DNA of 64,000 bases from Knufia peltigerae (lineage: Eukaryota > Ascomycota > Eurotiomycetes > Chaetothyriales > Trichomeriaceae). Each line of letters opens with the position of its first letter. The stretch's first letter is position 1. The translations under genes were made by a program, and so were the position numbers. The notes under the pieces were generated by a model that had not been told where the DNA came from, did not search any database, and saw only the letters and a program-made list of their open reading frames with translations. This document shows positions 43,160 through 54,987 of this stretch, piece after piece. The stretch covers positions 1 through 64,000 of the forward strand of contig JAPDRN010000064.1 of assembly GCA_030247855.1 (NCBI GenBank), given 5' to 3'.

Positions 43160-44924
43160 TCATTGTCTAATCTTGGGTCTTTGCTCTTGCATCATCGGTT
43201 CTTCAACACTTACTGCACCACCACCACCACCACCACCACCACCACCACCACCACCACCACCACCACCACCAACAACATCGCCTGCCAATATTCGTACTTC
43301 ATTCTGCATGTTCTTGATCAAAATTGACCTCTCCCTGATTCGACCACCGTATCTATAAAACACAAACGGTATAGGTGCAATCACCACCAATAGTAACCCC
43401 AACAATGTCCCAGCCCAATTTGGGCCGAGGTTGGCGTACATCGGTTTGCCGACGAGTGGCATCACCGCGCCCATGACACTCCGTGCGACGGCGTTGGTGG
43501 CCAGGGCACTGGCAGCGTATATCCCGTAGCACTGGGCCATGTAGTTCGATGAGTAGATGTTGGACCAGGTATTGCCTATGCCAAAAGGTATCCCCGCCAG
43601 GATCGGCCAGACCCAGTGGATCGAAGAAGGAGCACAAGTCCACGCGAACCAGATCTGGCCCACGGGGGTGAGAATGGCGGCGATGCAGAGCACAGAGACC
43701 ATGGCCTCGGGCGCGACATGTCCGGTCGACGGGTCGGATTTATGGCTGTTGATCATTCTTCGCAGGAGTGGTTCGGAGATGATTGCCAACAAAGTCCCGA
43801 CCGAGACGCCCGTGAAGGCGGCGCCAGATGGGCCTGGCTTCCAACCGCGGATGTCGGAGAAGATGATGGGGTATGCGACGAAACTGAGGTACAGTATGCC
43901 GTAGACGGTCGCGGTGTAGAGATTCCAAAAAATCCTGTGATCGGCGTCAGCTATGAAGTTATTTTGAAAGAGGGGAGGTGTGAAGTGCGGAATGGGTGGA
44001 CGAACAGAATGGCTTCCGTCATAGAGAGTCTTAGCGGCCGGTTGAGGTTGGTTTTCAAGATCTGCCACGGGGTGGACGTGGTGTCATCGTAACGACTGTG
44101 CCAACGGGTGTCGCTGGTGACGCCTCTTTTCTTCGCCGCTTTGGTACGAAGGAGACGGGGCTGATACGACTCCTTGACAAGCAGCATCAGTAAGAGTCCG
44201 ACGCCGCCAAAGATCATGATGATCCATTCTGTCCAGCGCCAGCCGAGGTATTGGAAGACGAAGCCACCGATGATTGGACCCGTTGCTGGACCATTGAGAG
44301 GGCCGAGAGACCAGCAACTGTAGGCGGCTGCCCTGTATTGCGGATGGACAATGTCGTTGACAGCTCCTGGCGAGTTTGACAGCATGGCAGATCCAAAGAG
44401 TGCCCTTGGGGGAATTTTAGTGTCCCGACAGAGGAGTATCTCAAGCGAGAATGGACAGGCCGGGGGGCAACGTACGCAAAGAACCGAACGGTCAATATGT
44501 CCTTCAACGAATTTGCCAATGCACATGGTAGTGTCAAAAGAGTGAAGCACAACATGCTGCAGAGGAAAATCGGCCGCCGTCCGTATACCTCGCTCATCGG
44601 GGCTAGGACTAGACACCCAGCGGCAAGCCCCAAAAGATAAACAGTGACACCGAGAGTGATACGTTCATCTTGTTGGACGTGGAAAGTCTGCTTCATACCT
44701 GGCATGCCACTGAGAAAGGAGGTTGACGCATAGATGCTGGATATGTCAGCGAGGTAAAGCTGGTGGAACGGTGGAACGTACACAACCCATGTGTTGTAGG
44801 AGACAATCGCAATCACCAACGACTTGTAGGCCAGTGTCCAGTTCATCGGGTTAGCAACGTCATCTTTCCCATCCCACGACACCAGATACTCGTCGTCCTC
44901 GTCAGCTTCTAGCACAGGGGCCAT
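43160..44924 (-). CDS. MFS multidrug/polyamine-type transporter (DHA1) with poly-Gly tail
   Basis: Four exons (44924-44782, 44736-44476, 44404-44006, 43934-43160) give 525 residues, the usual DHA1 length. Family landmarks include NPMNWTLAYKSLV before helix 1, LAPMSEVYGRRPIF as motif A, SPGAVNDIV, GPIIGGF as motif C, and LRLSMTEAIL|IFWNLYTATVYGILYL, which is restored only by the splice at 44006/43934. Known relatives export drugs, polyamines or toxic small molecules at the plasma membrane. The cytosolic C-terminus carries 18 consecutive Gly encoded by a trinucleotide microsatellite (43217-43270) before the end of the protein, a segment absent from typical members and probably polymorphic. It stands isolated, between a gene desert and an unknown gene. 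Confidence 0.9.
43217..43270. repeat. (ACC)18 microsatellite inside the transporter CDS
   Basis: Eighteen uninterrupted ACC units on the plus strand, read as GGT (Gly) on the coding strand. Uninterrupted units suggest recent expansion and length variation between strains. Confidence 0.95.
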
Positions 44925-45940
44925 GGTGGGCGAAAGGTGCGAGTCAGGAAACCTAGGATCTCTCCCTGTATTGTGGTGAAGAGGCGAAGTGGCAGCTCAT
45001 GATCTTGGATGCCGCTCTTGAACGATCCAGACCCTTTATGCTTTCCGTGTTGGTATATGTTATACCGCCATTGCATTACCATCATCTACCAAAACGAAGA
45101 GTATGGTAATCATAATGGCTGCTGGTGGGATATCCGGCGGATCGAGGAACATGGAAATATTCCGTCCTCAACCCATCACGGTAGATAAGGATCATCCGAG
45201 CCTTGTACGGGTGAGTGACAGTTTGGTATCCTAGGGCAGTCCCTGCTATTGGTTTTATCCAATGTCGACTGGTGAAGCATCCCTGAGTAGAAGCATTATT
45301 TGTCGGCATTTGTTGTAGGAAGCTTGAGGACAACTACGTGACCAGATCACGTGCGGCTCTGATACCTCAAGTCTAGTCTAGACTAGTCATCAGCCAGATG
45401 TCACTGACATCTCTTCCTACAACAGCATCCCATCATCCTTTTCTCTTCAACACAATCTTCATCCTGACTTCGCCAAACTTCATCGCCTACATCGCCAAGA
45501 CGACCTAGGTCTGGTTGGTTGTCCTGGCCAGCCCCCAGGCTGTGCTGCTGGTCTTGTTGGGTATCCAAAAATGTGACCGCTAAAATGCATCTTCTCATTC
45601 GTTCGCTGAGCCCTGCAACTTTCTAGGTAAGGCAACCTGACCAGGGTAGTGAGCGTCTTTGTCTACGCCCAACTTCAGCTTTTTGACATGCGCCTCCCAA
45701 TCTCTGCCTTTTGGGCACTCTTGACATCGCCCACAGACTCGGCTGCCATCAGAGAACCGGGGGGCATGTGCTTGGCTGCGTGCTATTACTTATACAGAGT
45801 TGCGAGTAAAACTACACCTTTGATTCTTCCTCCTCAATCTCTCAGTATCAGCCTGATGTTTCACCATTCGTCTAAAATTTGGTGGTGGAACAGGGCCTCT
45901 TACACACCTGATGGCCTCTAAAGCCGATTGAACTTCCAAT
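44925..45940. other. Intergenic, divergent upstream region
   Basis: About 1 kb between the DHA1 transporter and the large unknown gene. It contains a perfect 14-bp palindrome (CTAGTCTAGACTAG, 45373-45386). No gene recognised. Confidence 0.4.
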
Positions 45941-48900
45941 ATGAATCAATTCATTGGCAAATTCACCAGTGCTCTTGTGTCCGGCAGCAGCGAAAACAAC
46001 ATATCGCTTGCAAACTTGAACTTTGAGTTCTCTTTGGTCAAGCTTGAGGCTCCGGCGGAGTTTCAACCCGTTGGCTATTCCTTGTCTATCGGTCGACGAC
46101 AAACCGCAGAGCTCGGTGCTCAGCATCAATTGGCCCGTGTTCTCGGGGCATTGTTCTGCCAGATTGTCCCACACACTCCGAAGCTGGTCCAAGCCTTTGG
46201 GAAAAGAGTCTCCGAAATTATCACCACACCCGGTGCAAACCCAAAGGGTACGTCTGCCGATGGGCCTTTCAAGGAGTCCGTCGGGGCCGATGCGACATCC
46301 ATCTGGGCATCTGCCACTTCGGGCCCATCAGCACTGGCAGTTTTGCTTCTTGCGTGTATGCTAGCACGTAAATTTGTGGACGCAAAGCATAGTGTGGCAA
46401 TCTGGGTCGAACTCGTCGGGATTCGACAGCGTGAGGTGCTCTCCGAGGCAAAATCGAGTGGCTTTTCGGTCAACGAGACCGTCCTCGCGGCACAACAGCG
46501 TATCTTACGGGAAGATCTCGCTGCCTTTGATGCCAGTATCCGTGCATGGCTCATAACGTCTGATCAGGTGATGATCAAAAAGGTCAAACAACTTCGACTT
46601 ATACTCGACAATCTGACCACTCTCCCAGTCAGCGCGGGTAAGGATACATACAGCAAGATACTATCTGCTTGGACCGCCGCAATGAATGGCTTTGAGGCTC
46701 TTCTCGACGGTAAACCCCAGAATGTGACCGACAGTTCTATGCTGCTAGCTTTGCCGGCTTGGCAGCTTTATCCTAACCTCCTAGTTCTGGCAGACTCGGA
46801 GCCAAAGAAGGTCCACTTCAAAGATGATCTGTTCCTGCCATCTGTTGAAATCACAGTTGGCCTGCAATGGAATCAGGACGATCTGGACACGCCTGGCTTT
46901 CGCTGGTCCTTGGCTTTATCACATTTGAAGTACTATGGAGAGGCCGTTTCCGTTCTCGTCGATCAAGACAATTTCCGCATCACCATTGAAGAACTAGGGC
47001 TGATCGCTTTCGGATCGTTGTTGGCAAGTTGGAACGTGCCCCGGGATCTGACCGAAGATGTTGTTTCCTGGGTCTGCGACATCGGTCCCGCTTTTCGCGA
47101 TCATAGCAGACAAGAAAAATCAACATATCTGTATTTCGAATGGTTTGGCGTTCTTTTCAAGGCTGCTCATATGCTGATGAATAGTCCACCACAACGGCGT
47201 CAGGAGTGTGAGAAGCTCATTTCCTACGGTCGACGAAGAGGGAGAAACTTTCTTGGAGGTTCGGCAGGGTCAGCAGAACAAGAATCCTTGTTCGGGCTCA
47301 CGAACCCACACCTTATCCGCGCTTTGCAGTTCCCACCTGGTCAGGAGCGTCAATTGCAGTACCTTCGTTCTGTGGTTCAACGTAACGAAGAGAAGGACAA
47401 TCTACTCCTCGTCTATCACCATGTTTGCACGTTGTGCTCGGTGACGGTATTGGCCACAGCCTATGCCCATGAGCGATGGTCGACCAAGAGAAGCGAAGAC
47501 GGGACAAGAAGAAAAGAAAGCGTCCATGCACGTTGGATAGTATTGCGTACTCCTGAAGAACTGTCCGACGACGCCCGTCAGAAGCTAATTCATCATCTGA
47601 ACATACCGGTAACTGAGTCCGAGCAGACATTTTTTCTTGAGGACAGACGCCGAGAAAACGTATCTGTGGGGTCACATCAAGTCGAGGAATATCTCGAGTG
47701 GAAAGACCCGCCGACATATTTCGGGACACAAAATCAGAAGGAATCTTGTGCCTCTGTGTCGGGAGGTTACTCCTGCCGATGTTTTGAAAGGGCATCAAAA
47801 TGCACCAGTTCCCGTCGAGGCCCTGACACCAGATCACCAGCAATCACCTTTCGGCTGTTGTGCACAACATTCCTTCCTGGAGGCTGTGGGGAAGCATCTG
47901 CTAGCTGTGGGTTGTTCGCTCGGCGAGAGTGCTCGTCGAGTTGTGACGCCGATGACCAGTACATGAAACTACTGTTCAGAGCATTCTTTGGAAGACTGAG
48001 TCCCGAATCGGCTGTCAAGGAATTGAAGAAGGTGGAGTTGAACAAGGAAAGCGTTTGCGAATACTTACAGGAAATTTCCTTGCGAGAAACGGGCGAAACT
48101 TCACCCTTGTTAGCACTGCAGCTTCGGCCTGGTAAGCCACTGTAGCACCCAGAAACTTTTTTGAATTGACCGCTAACACTAATAGCACAGACTGGATTGA
48201 CGATGTGTGGGAGGATCTACCCTATATGGACTCATTGCACAACGTTGACATTGCGCTTTCAATCCGATGCCAGACATCACTTACCGCACTGTGGCTCATA
48301 GCTCAAGTGTGCAAACAATTCCCTTCGGCGAGCTTCCCCATCAAGGTCGCTGAACGACCATTTGACCTGTACGACGATATCATCAGGGCTCACGGCATGC
48401 GCGGACCGTCGTCCCGGTTGCTGAAGACCCTGACCAGACCTGAAGCCCTGGCGGGGATTTGCATGTTGGAACTTGGGGGTGCTTCCGTGTCGACGTCGTA
48501 CTTGCACCGAGCGTTTGCTGTGTCGGCGGGCAACTCGATATTTGTCGCCGAGTGCTTGCTTTCGGACCCGAGTGAAAGAGTACCCGACCATGCCATCCGA
48601 CGGATTGTCGGGAACCTGGGCAAGCCCGGGATCTCGATTCTCGTCAGCCCGCGAAACCTCAAGGTGAAAGAAAGAACCGATGACTTTCGGGCCGTTGAAC
48701 ATGCCCAGTACGACACGGTGAGAAGTGATAGTTTTCCCGGCGTGTCTCTCCACCTATCCCTGACGGAATGGTGCATGGCAGTGGCCACTCTGGATCATGT
48801 CTACGGCCACATCGACCGAGACATTTTCCTGATCGAGGCTGCCATTTCTGTCCACGACAAGGGGCGGTGGTACGCGGACATTGACATTCTCGACGATGTC

Positions 48901-49395
48901 TATTCTTTCAATTTGCCTGTGCTCAAGGGCCATTGTCGTTGTGGCAATCCGACCAAAAGTCCACCGCGAGCCTACACCAGCATCGACACATTTGATGAGT
49001 TGTTGGATCCTCCGGAGAGCGTGGGCATCGTTCGAGCCCACAAGAATTGGCCCGCCAGGTTGGCTGCGGCTTGTATCGTTCGACAGAGACTCAACACTGA
49101 TGGTGCATTCTTTTTAAGCTGTAAGGACATTGAATGTTGGACATGTCTTGAACGATTATTCGATGATGGTGATGATGACGACGACGATTATAATGATGAA
49201 ACGAAATGTGTCCTACTCGAAGATGATAGTGATGCTGAGTGTGCTAAGGGAAATTGCGACGACAAGGATGGCAAGGATGGTGATGATGATCCTGATGATG
49301 GTGATGACATGGCCTTGTTCGGCATGACCAAGGAAGACATGGAGTATTATCGATCATTTTCGGAAGAGGATCGAGTCATAATATTTATTGATTAG
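45941..49395 (+). CDS. Large fungal protein of unknown function, probably with compensating frameshifts
   Basis: Two exons (45941-48131, 48191-49395; CTAAC branch, CACAG acceptor) give 1131 residues. I recognise the type as a widespread fungal family of about 1000 residues without known function: it opens with an MNQFIGKFTSALVSG block, has a helical middle, and ends with segments such as HLSLTEW and GRWYADIDIL. No catalytic motif, membrane helix or signal peptide is seen. Between about 47735 and 47960 the annotated frame gives a Cys-rich, unlikely sequence (nine Cys in about 70 residues). The +1 frame gives a regular one (VTPADVLKGHQNAPVPVEALTPD, then FLEAVGKHLLAVGCS) that connects smoothly to WKDPPTYFGT before and YMKLLFRAFFGRLSPES after. 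The C-terminus has a long acidic tract from GAT repeats. The gene may be functional, mildly damaged, or affected by assembly errors. Confidence 0.7.
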
Positions 49396-49513
49396 GTAGC
49401 TACTTGGATGCCCAATGCTGATACTACTCGGTATATAACACGTCGACCTGAAACAAGACTTTTCTAGTTGTCTGTGGTTATTGTTTATTTTGTACCTTTG
49501 GGTAGGTCAGGTA

Positions 49514-49909
49514 TCATCCACTACTGACTGGTGGTATTATACCAACTTCGTCACCTTGATTGATCACCAAATTTAATCCTTGCGCTTGTCCTTGCCCTTT
49601 ATTGTTACCCGCAACAGTACCGTCCTGATCCTCCTTCAATACATCATGATCCAAATCAATGTCCGCGTCCACGTTGTCCAGGTCCAAATCGACGTAATCC
49701 AAATTGACAGTCACCGCCGAACTCGACAGGACCTTTTTCAGTATCCCAGGGTAGGATTTTTCCAAGGTCCGGAAAAGTTCCCTGATGGTGGTGGGGGCCG
49801 GTAACTTCAAAGTCTCGAGACCGCCGGTGTAGGTCGAGGCCGAGGCGAAGAGTAAGAGTGTGAATTCTCCCACTCTCCCTTGTTTCTCGCTTTGTTTTTC
49901 GGATTCCAT
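49514..49909 (-). CDS. Molybdopterin synthase sulfur carrier subunit (MoaD/MOCS2A, CnxG type)
   Basis: Intronless gene of 131 residues with the ubiquitin-like fold of the small molybdopterin synthase subunit. It accepts sulfur as a C-terminal thiocarboxylate and, with the large subunit, converts precursor Z into molybdopterin for nitrate reductase and other molybdenum enzymes (established). Landmarks are FTLLLFASASTYTG, LPAPTTIRELFRTLEKSYPG, VTVNLDYVD, and GDEVGIIPPVSSG at the very end. The C-terminus is Ser-Gly rather than the textbook Gly-Gly. An acidic, then Gln/Gly-rich insertion of about 40 residues (following DYVDLDLD) separates the last two strands and makes it longer than bacterial MoaD. 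The large subunit is not in the window. The ATG at 49909 is the only sensible start. Confidence 0.87.
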   Translation of the reverse strand: MESEKQSEKQGRVGEFTLLLFASASTYTGGLETLKLPAPTTIRELFRTLEKSYPGILKKVLSSSAVTVNLDYVDLDLDNVDADIDLDHDVLKEDQDGTVAGNNKGQGQAQGLNLVINQGDEVGIIPPVSSG

Positions 49910-50976
49910 TTTTTGAGAGTAAGAAGGGGGTGCCGAGGGTTTGGTGTTCTCCGTGTATTATCGATAATTCCAAATAGGTATTTCTTTTTGTTCTCGTGGG
50001 TCGTTGTGTGATTTTGCATCAATGGATTGGTGGTGATGAGTAGTGGTCGATTTCAATTGAGGGTGATGACTGATGAACCTCGTCTTTTCTCTCTTTTTTT
50101 CTGGTTTTGGCCTTTTTCACACTATAAAACGTGAGGTGATTCTTCTCCTTTTTTTTTGTCTTTTTTTTCTTTGCAAGACAAGTCTAATTCATTTCGAGTT
50201 GTCGTCGTCGTCGTCGTCGTCGTCAAATCGTCCCGTATCAAAATATCAATTTCGTTTTCCGACAAGAAAGAAACCTATTGGCTTCGACTTGTCCTCTCGC
50301 GCACCCCAATCAAAATGTGCACTTGATGTGTTGATAGACCCCCTGTCGAAGAAGAAAGAATTGATGGCCCCTTTCTTTACCTCGAAGTAAACAAAACAAA
50401 ACAAAATCTTGTTTCTTCTTGTCGTCTCTGTCGGCTTGGTTTGTAGTAATATTATCTAGGTAGGTATCATTCTGTGCTATCAAGAACAAAATACTCATAT
50501 AAGGGAATGAAAAGCGGCGTGAAATAAGAAAGAATGTGGTCCCGAATATACTATACTGTATGTTCCTCGCACGAGCATCCGTACGAGTACTCCGCACAAA
50601 GGCTTTCACTTCTACAATATTCATAGACGAAAACAAAAAAGATCTCTGCACAGGTTAAACAGCTTGATGGACTAAATTATTGTCATCTTGATTTCAACAC
50701 CCTTCAAAAAGGAGTCAAGTAAACGCTGTCGAATAAACCTATTCTCATCAATCCCAATCCCAATCAATCTGCTGCTCCTTTGCCCCTCGTCCAAGGAACC
50801 ACAATCTACTTTTATTTTTTCTTTTTGTTCGTCCACATCTCATATTACCCTTGTCATGGTAGGAGGCGTGTCATCTGTGAGCCTGATTCTCAAGTTTCGA
50901 CTCATAGCAGCCATGACTTTGTTGTTGTTCCCCAGGTCAAACTAATCTTGAAATGCACACAGCCCCAAAGCCGTAC
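49910..50976. other. Intergenic with (GTC)8 microsatellite
   Basis: Promoter of the MoaD-type gene plus the 3' region of the UDP-glucose pyrophosphorylase gene. T-rich tracts at 50090-50170 and a (GTC)8 run at 50201-50224. No gene recognised. Confidence 0.45.
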
Positions 50977-53057
50977 TTAATGCTCCAGTAGTCTCAAACT
51001 ACCTTGAACCACAACGTTCTCCAAAATAGATCCGGGGGGGATGTCAATCGTGCTGTTTTCTGTTGCAACAATGATGACGGTGCCTGTGAACAATATTAGT
51101 ATCAATAAGACAAGCCAATAAAACTCGATCAAACTCACCCTTGAGCACAATACCACGACCAAAATTGACATCACCAGTAACAGTCAAATGATCCAATTCG
51201 ACAATGTTGGGAATGCTGCCAATTCTCTTCTGGAATTGCGCAACCTTCTTGAAGTCACCTCCAAGCTTGATCAAAGGTGCAGGACCGAATCGATTAGGAT
51301 CCATGACCAATTGACCGTGACTCAAAGTGTAAAGGTTAGACTTGACGAGCATGAGATCAGAGCAAGTCTTGACAGGCAAGAAGCGACGTCGAGGAACGTT
51401 GACACCGTGAGCATTCTTGAAGTGCTTGATGGCGGCACCCACTGCGGTCTCGAGTTGAATGATGCTGACATCGGCCTCGCCCTTCTTGTCAGCTGGGATA
51501 GACTTCTCGTTGGGAATAATCTCCATTTCAAGCTCGTTGTTTTCCACCACGCGCTTGATGGCTCGGAGGTTCATCCAGATGTTGTTGGTGTTGAAGTACT
51601 TGAACTTCTTGATCGACTTGAATTCGTTGACGTATTGCTTGGGAACCTGGGCGATTTCAAGGAGTCTGGCCTTGCCCTCGTAATCAATGATGGTACCACC
51701 CTTGACATCAGCCTTGGTCTTATCGGTCAGTTCCATGATGTACTCGGCCTTGGTCTCAACCATGTGCTGCAGGATACGGAGATCCACAACCGCACCCAGG
51801 TTGTCAGCGTTGGACAAGAAGATGATTTCAATGCCTCGCTCGAGGAGTTGGTCAAGAATACCGCTGTTGTAGAGCGACTCGAAGACGTCACCATGGCCGG
51901 GGGGGTACCAGTCGGACAGTTGAGAGTGGTAGTTCTTTGGTGCCGGGAGGAGAGAGTCCTTGAGCACACGAGGATATCGGGATTGGTTGAAGGTCAGTAT
52001 GTCAATGTTGTGTCCTTCGTATTTCTTGATGATGGACGCCGTGTCTTCGTCGGTGTTGAAGCTGTTCATCAGAACGAACGGAACATTGACGTCATAGGTG
52101 CGGTTGAGGTACTCAATCTGTCGGACCGACAAGTCGAGGAAGGACATGCCGTCTCTGACTTCGATGACTGACTTGGGACCAACACAGCCCATGGATGTGC
52201 CGAGACCACCGTTGAGCTTGACGACCGCGAGCTTATTTAGAAAGTCCACGGCGTCGCTATTTGGCAAGTCATCGTAAGCCACCACTTGGTCTGGGTTGGG
52301 GGGGTTGATCTTGGCCCAGTCGATCGTGTTTCCCTTGGCTCGATCATTCAGGTATCGTCTGAACAGAGCAAAGAAGTTGTCCATTTCTGCCTCGAATCTC
52401 TTCTTTTCTGCCGGGTCCTTGACGGTGTCGGCAAGGTTATTGAGGGCGTTTCGCATCTGGCTGGCGGCCACGTTTGTGGAGGTGTTCTCAAAGGCCTGCA
52501 TTGCGGGAGATTTGATTAGCGGTGCCGTGGAATTGTGATCATGCGAGGTAGGAGTTGGGTGCAGGTCGAGGAAAGATGTCGGCGCAAGGAGAGGCATGAT
52601 GGGATGAACAACTGCGTTTTGCACAAAGAAACAAGGGCGCGTAGTGAATGAGGGAGAGGGGTGAAGGGTTCAAGTAGTGAATGTAAATGAGTGTGCGGAC
52701 TTCATGTCCAAGGGAGGCAGTGAGGAGGGTGACGAGTATGAGACAAGATGTTTAACAAGTGCATTTCATGTACAACTGGACTTGTCGCAGTTGGAAATGA
52801 AGGTCGGAACACACACAGCCCACGGTCGTCATTTATCAGTCCACGTCCGTGCAGTGTACATGCAATTGGGTATGTCGATATTTGTTCCGCATTCAGAGGG
52901 CATTGGCAATATTGATATAAGAGAGTATAGGAAACACGGTGCTTACCACATGGGATTGTGATTTGCCATGGTGTCTCTGTGCAGGAGCACCACCATTGGA
53001 GCCATTGCTGCTCGCAGCTTGAGGACGCAGGTGGGAGGGGATAGCTTTGGAGGCCAT
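50977..53057 (-). CDS. ugp1: UTP-glucose-1-phosphate uridylyltransferase (UDP-glucose pyrophosphorylase)
   Basis: Makes UDP-glucose from glucose-1-phosphate and UTP in the cytosol, feeding cell-wall glucan, glycogen and trehalose synthesis. Three exons (53057-52947, 52495-51139, 51083-50977) give 524 residues, as expected. The nucleotide-binding loop KLNGGLGTSMGCVGPKS is complete, followed by NSFNTDEDT, WYPPGHGDVFESLYNSG, FLSNADNLGA, FNTNNIWMNL and the C-terminal left-handed beta-helix (IVELDHLTVTGDVNFGRG). Exon 1 encodes MASKAIPSHLRPQ and a Ser/Gly/His-rich arm typical of fungal orthologues. Intron 1 is long (451 bp) and contains an in-frame ATG (52597) with an open frame into exon 2, so a shorter-promoter isoform with a different N-terminus is possible. 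The extreme end (GSLRLLEH) is normal. Confidence 0.95.
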
Positions 53058-54987
53058 GATGTCGATGTCGCAGGTAGGTGAGGATCAGTTCAGGAGCTGT
53101 GGAAGATTGGGTGGAGGATTAGAGAGGAGTCTGGAACAGGTCGGAGATGAGTTAGCGACAGATTGGAACCAGATGGTGAAATTGGGAGAGGAGGAGAGGA
53201 GGAAGAGGAAATTGAAGCTGGAAAAAAAAGGTGAAATTCGGTGTGCAGTGGCCAAAGCAGAGAGTGGGATGTGTGTATGTCGCATGCAAATGCAGTGTCA
53301 AGGTAGGGATGATGAAACGAGCAAGTCGTCAACAAATTAGCGAGGCCAACGGTGAAGCAGGAGCCAGAGAGTACGGAGTATGGCGTAGGTGGAAGTGGAA
53401 GTTGTTGCCAGCTTTTGCCAATAGCGGGGGCCACATGCAGGTGTTGATGATGTCGTCGTTGCTTGTCAGTTACGTAGCTTCAGGCCTATCTGAGGCCGGG
53501 TCGTCAACGGTGGCGCCAATTGCAGTAGGTGTATAGGCTTGGGCAGGGCCGGTTGATGTGGTTGAATTCTCCGAGCTCCGTGCATACAGTAGGGGGCATT
53601 ATTGGGGCCATTGGGGGCAAGGTACCTAAAGAGAGGAAGAGAGAGAGAGAGACGGGCGATCTAAACTTACAATATCCTCAATACAAGTAGGTACAGTACA
53701 CTATTGATCTGTTAAAATTCTTTTGAACCAGAATATAGGAATGTGTGTGTTACTTTATCGTCGTTTATATCTCTCTACATCCTCCTTCATATTTTGCTGC
53801 CCCGATCCTCCAGACTCGTATCTGTTGGGCCTCGTTAAAAAATTCTTCGCTGTCCAACGTCGTATCTCGACTTGTCCACGAATTCCATCGCCGTCTCCAG
53901 TGATGATCTGGCCCTTCGTCGCCCACTCTGTCAATCCCCCACCAGAAAAACCTTGGACTTGTGGTGCCCCTCGTTTACTCGTCTCTAAGGGACTTTGGTA
54001 GGTAGTCGTACAATACTGTACATACAGAGAGACAGTACTCGCTCAATAAAGATCATTATTTTAATTGCCTCACCCAGCTCCTCGCTTTATTTTATTTCCC
54101 TCAACCCATCAATCGGCCCTTTCTTTGTGATGTACTCGCTCGTACTGTACCTTCGTGGCGTTCATTTCCCCCCTCCATAACGGAATATCATCACCCTAGT
54201 TCCCTCATCCCTGCATCTCCCCTAAGCTCTCCCAGGTTTAGAGGGACCGCCAGAATTCGCAGCTTTGTCGCCACCGTCGGACAAACTTGCTCCTTTCACA
54301 TGAAAGCTGTTCCTTCTGTTCAAAGTAACAGATCTTGAGATTTGAATCGCGATGCTACCCAGCACAAATACTCGTTGGACTTGAAGCCACTTGTTGGTAG
54401 TAGGTGCACCATGAGGCTTTCAGCCCGAGACAGTTCTCATGTCACTATACAACCTTACAACAACAACTTTTTTCATACTCGTACCCCATCAAACATTTTG
54501 GATATGCAACTCGCTAGCCTTGTCTCCAACTACTACCACCACGTAGTTATGCACGTTTCAGAATGAGGGCATCAAGTGGTTCCTCGTCCTCCTCCGCTCT
54601 ATTGACCGCTTCCAGATCCCGATCAAACATGTTCTAGCAGGAGGCTACGAGCTTCACCGCTCAAAATCGCCCTCTACAATCCTTCACACAATTGCTGCAT
54701 ATAGTCTTGTCTGAGATATTAATTGTCTACTGCTGCACGGAGTACTCCATAAGTATATCTCATTTTTGGTATATCCACAGCTCGCCCTCCACCCGATCTC
54801 TGAATAGACTCATAAACATCTGCCAAATAACTATGTGGTATCTCTGCAGCTAAAGGACAACAATAGGTGTTGTTGGACCAGCAAGGCTAGGAGACGCCCC
54901 TCCATCCCTGCAAGCTCCTATTTTCCATTAAAACGCCCTTGCTAAAAGTCGTACATGTCCTCACTCTCATCCACCCGTCCTTTGTTT
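53058..54987. other. Intergenic, 1.9 kb
   Basis: Contains the ugp1 promoter, with G/A-rich DNA next to the start, a GA microsatellite near 53640, and the 3' region of the tricalbin gene. Open frames here have no recognisable features. Confidence 0.4.

Noticed and set aside
45373..45386. 14-bp palindrome CTAGTCTAGACTAG as an operator
   Set aside because: Single occurrence in non-coding DNA with no known factor; noted only within the intergenic entry.
47637..47966. A separate 109-codon ORF overlapping the large unknown gene
   Set aside because: Its sequence fits as the missing middle of that protein in a shifted frame, so it is treated as evidence of frameshifts, not as a gene.
51188..52171. 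327-codon plus-strand ORF across ugp1
   Set aside because: Antisense shadow of a conserved gene with no independent motif.
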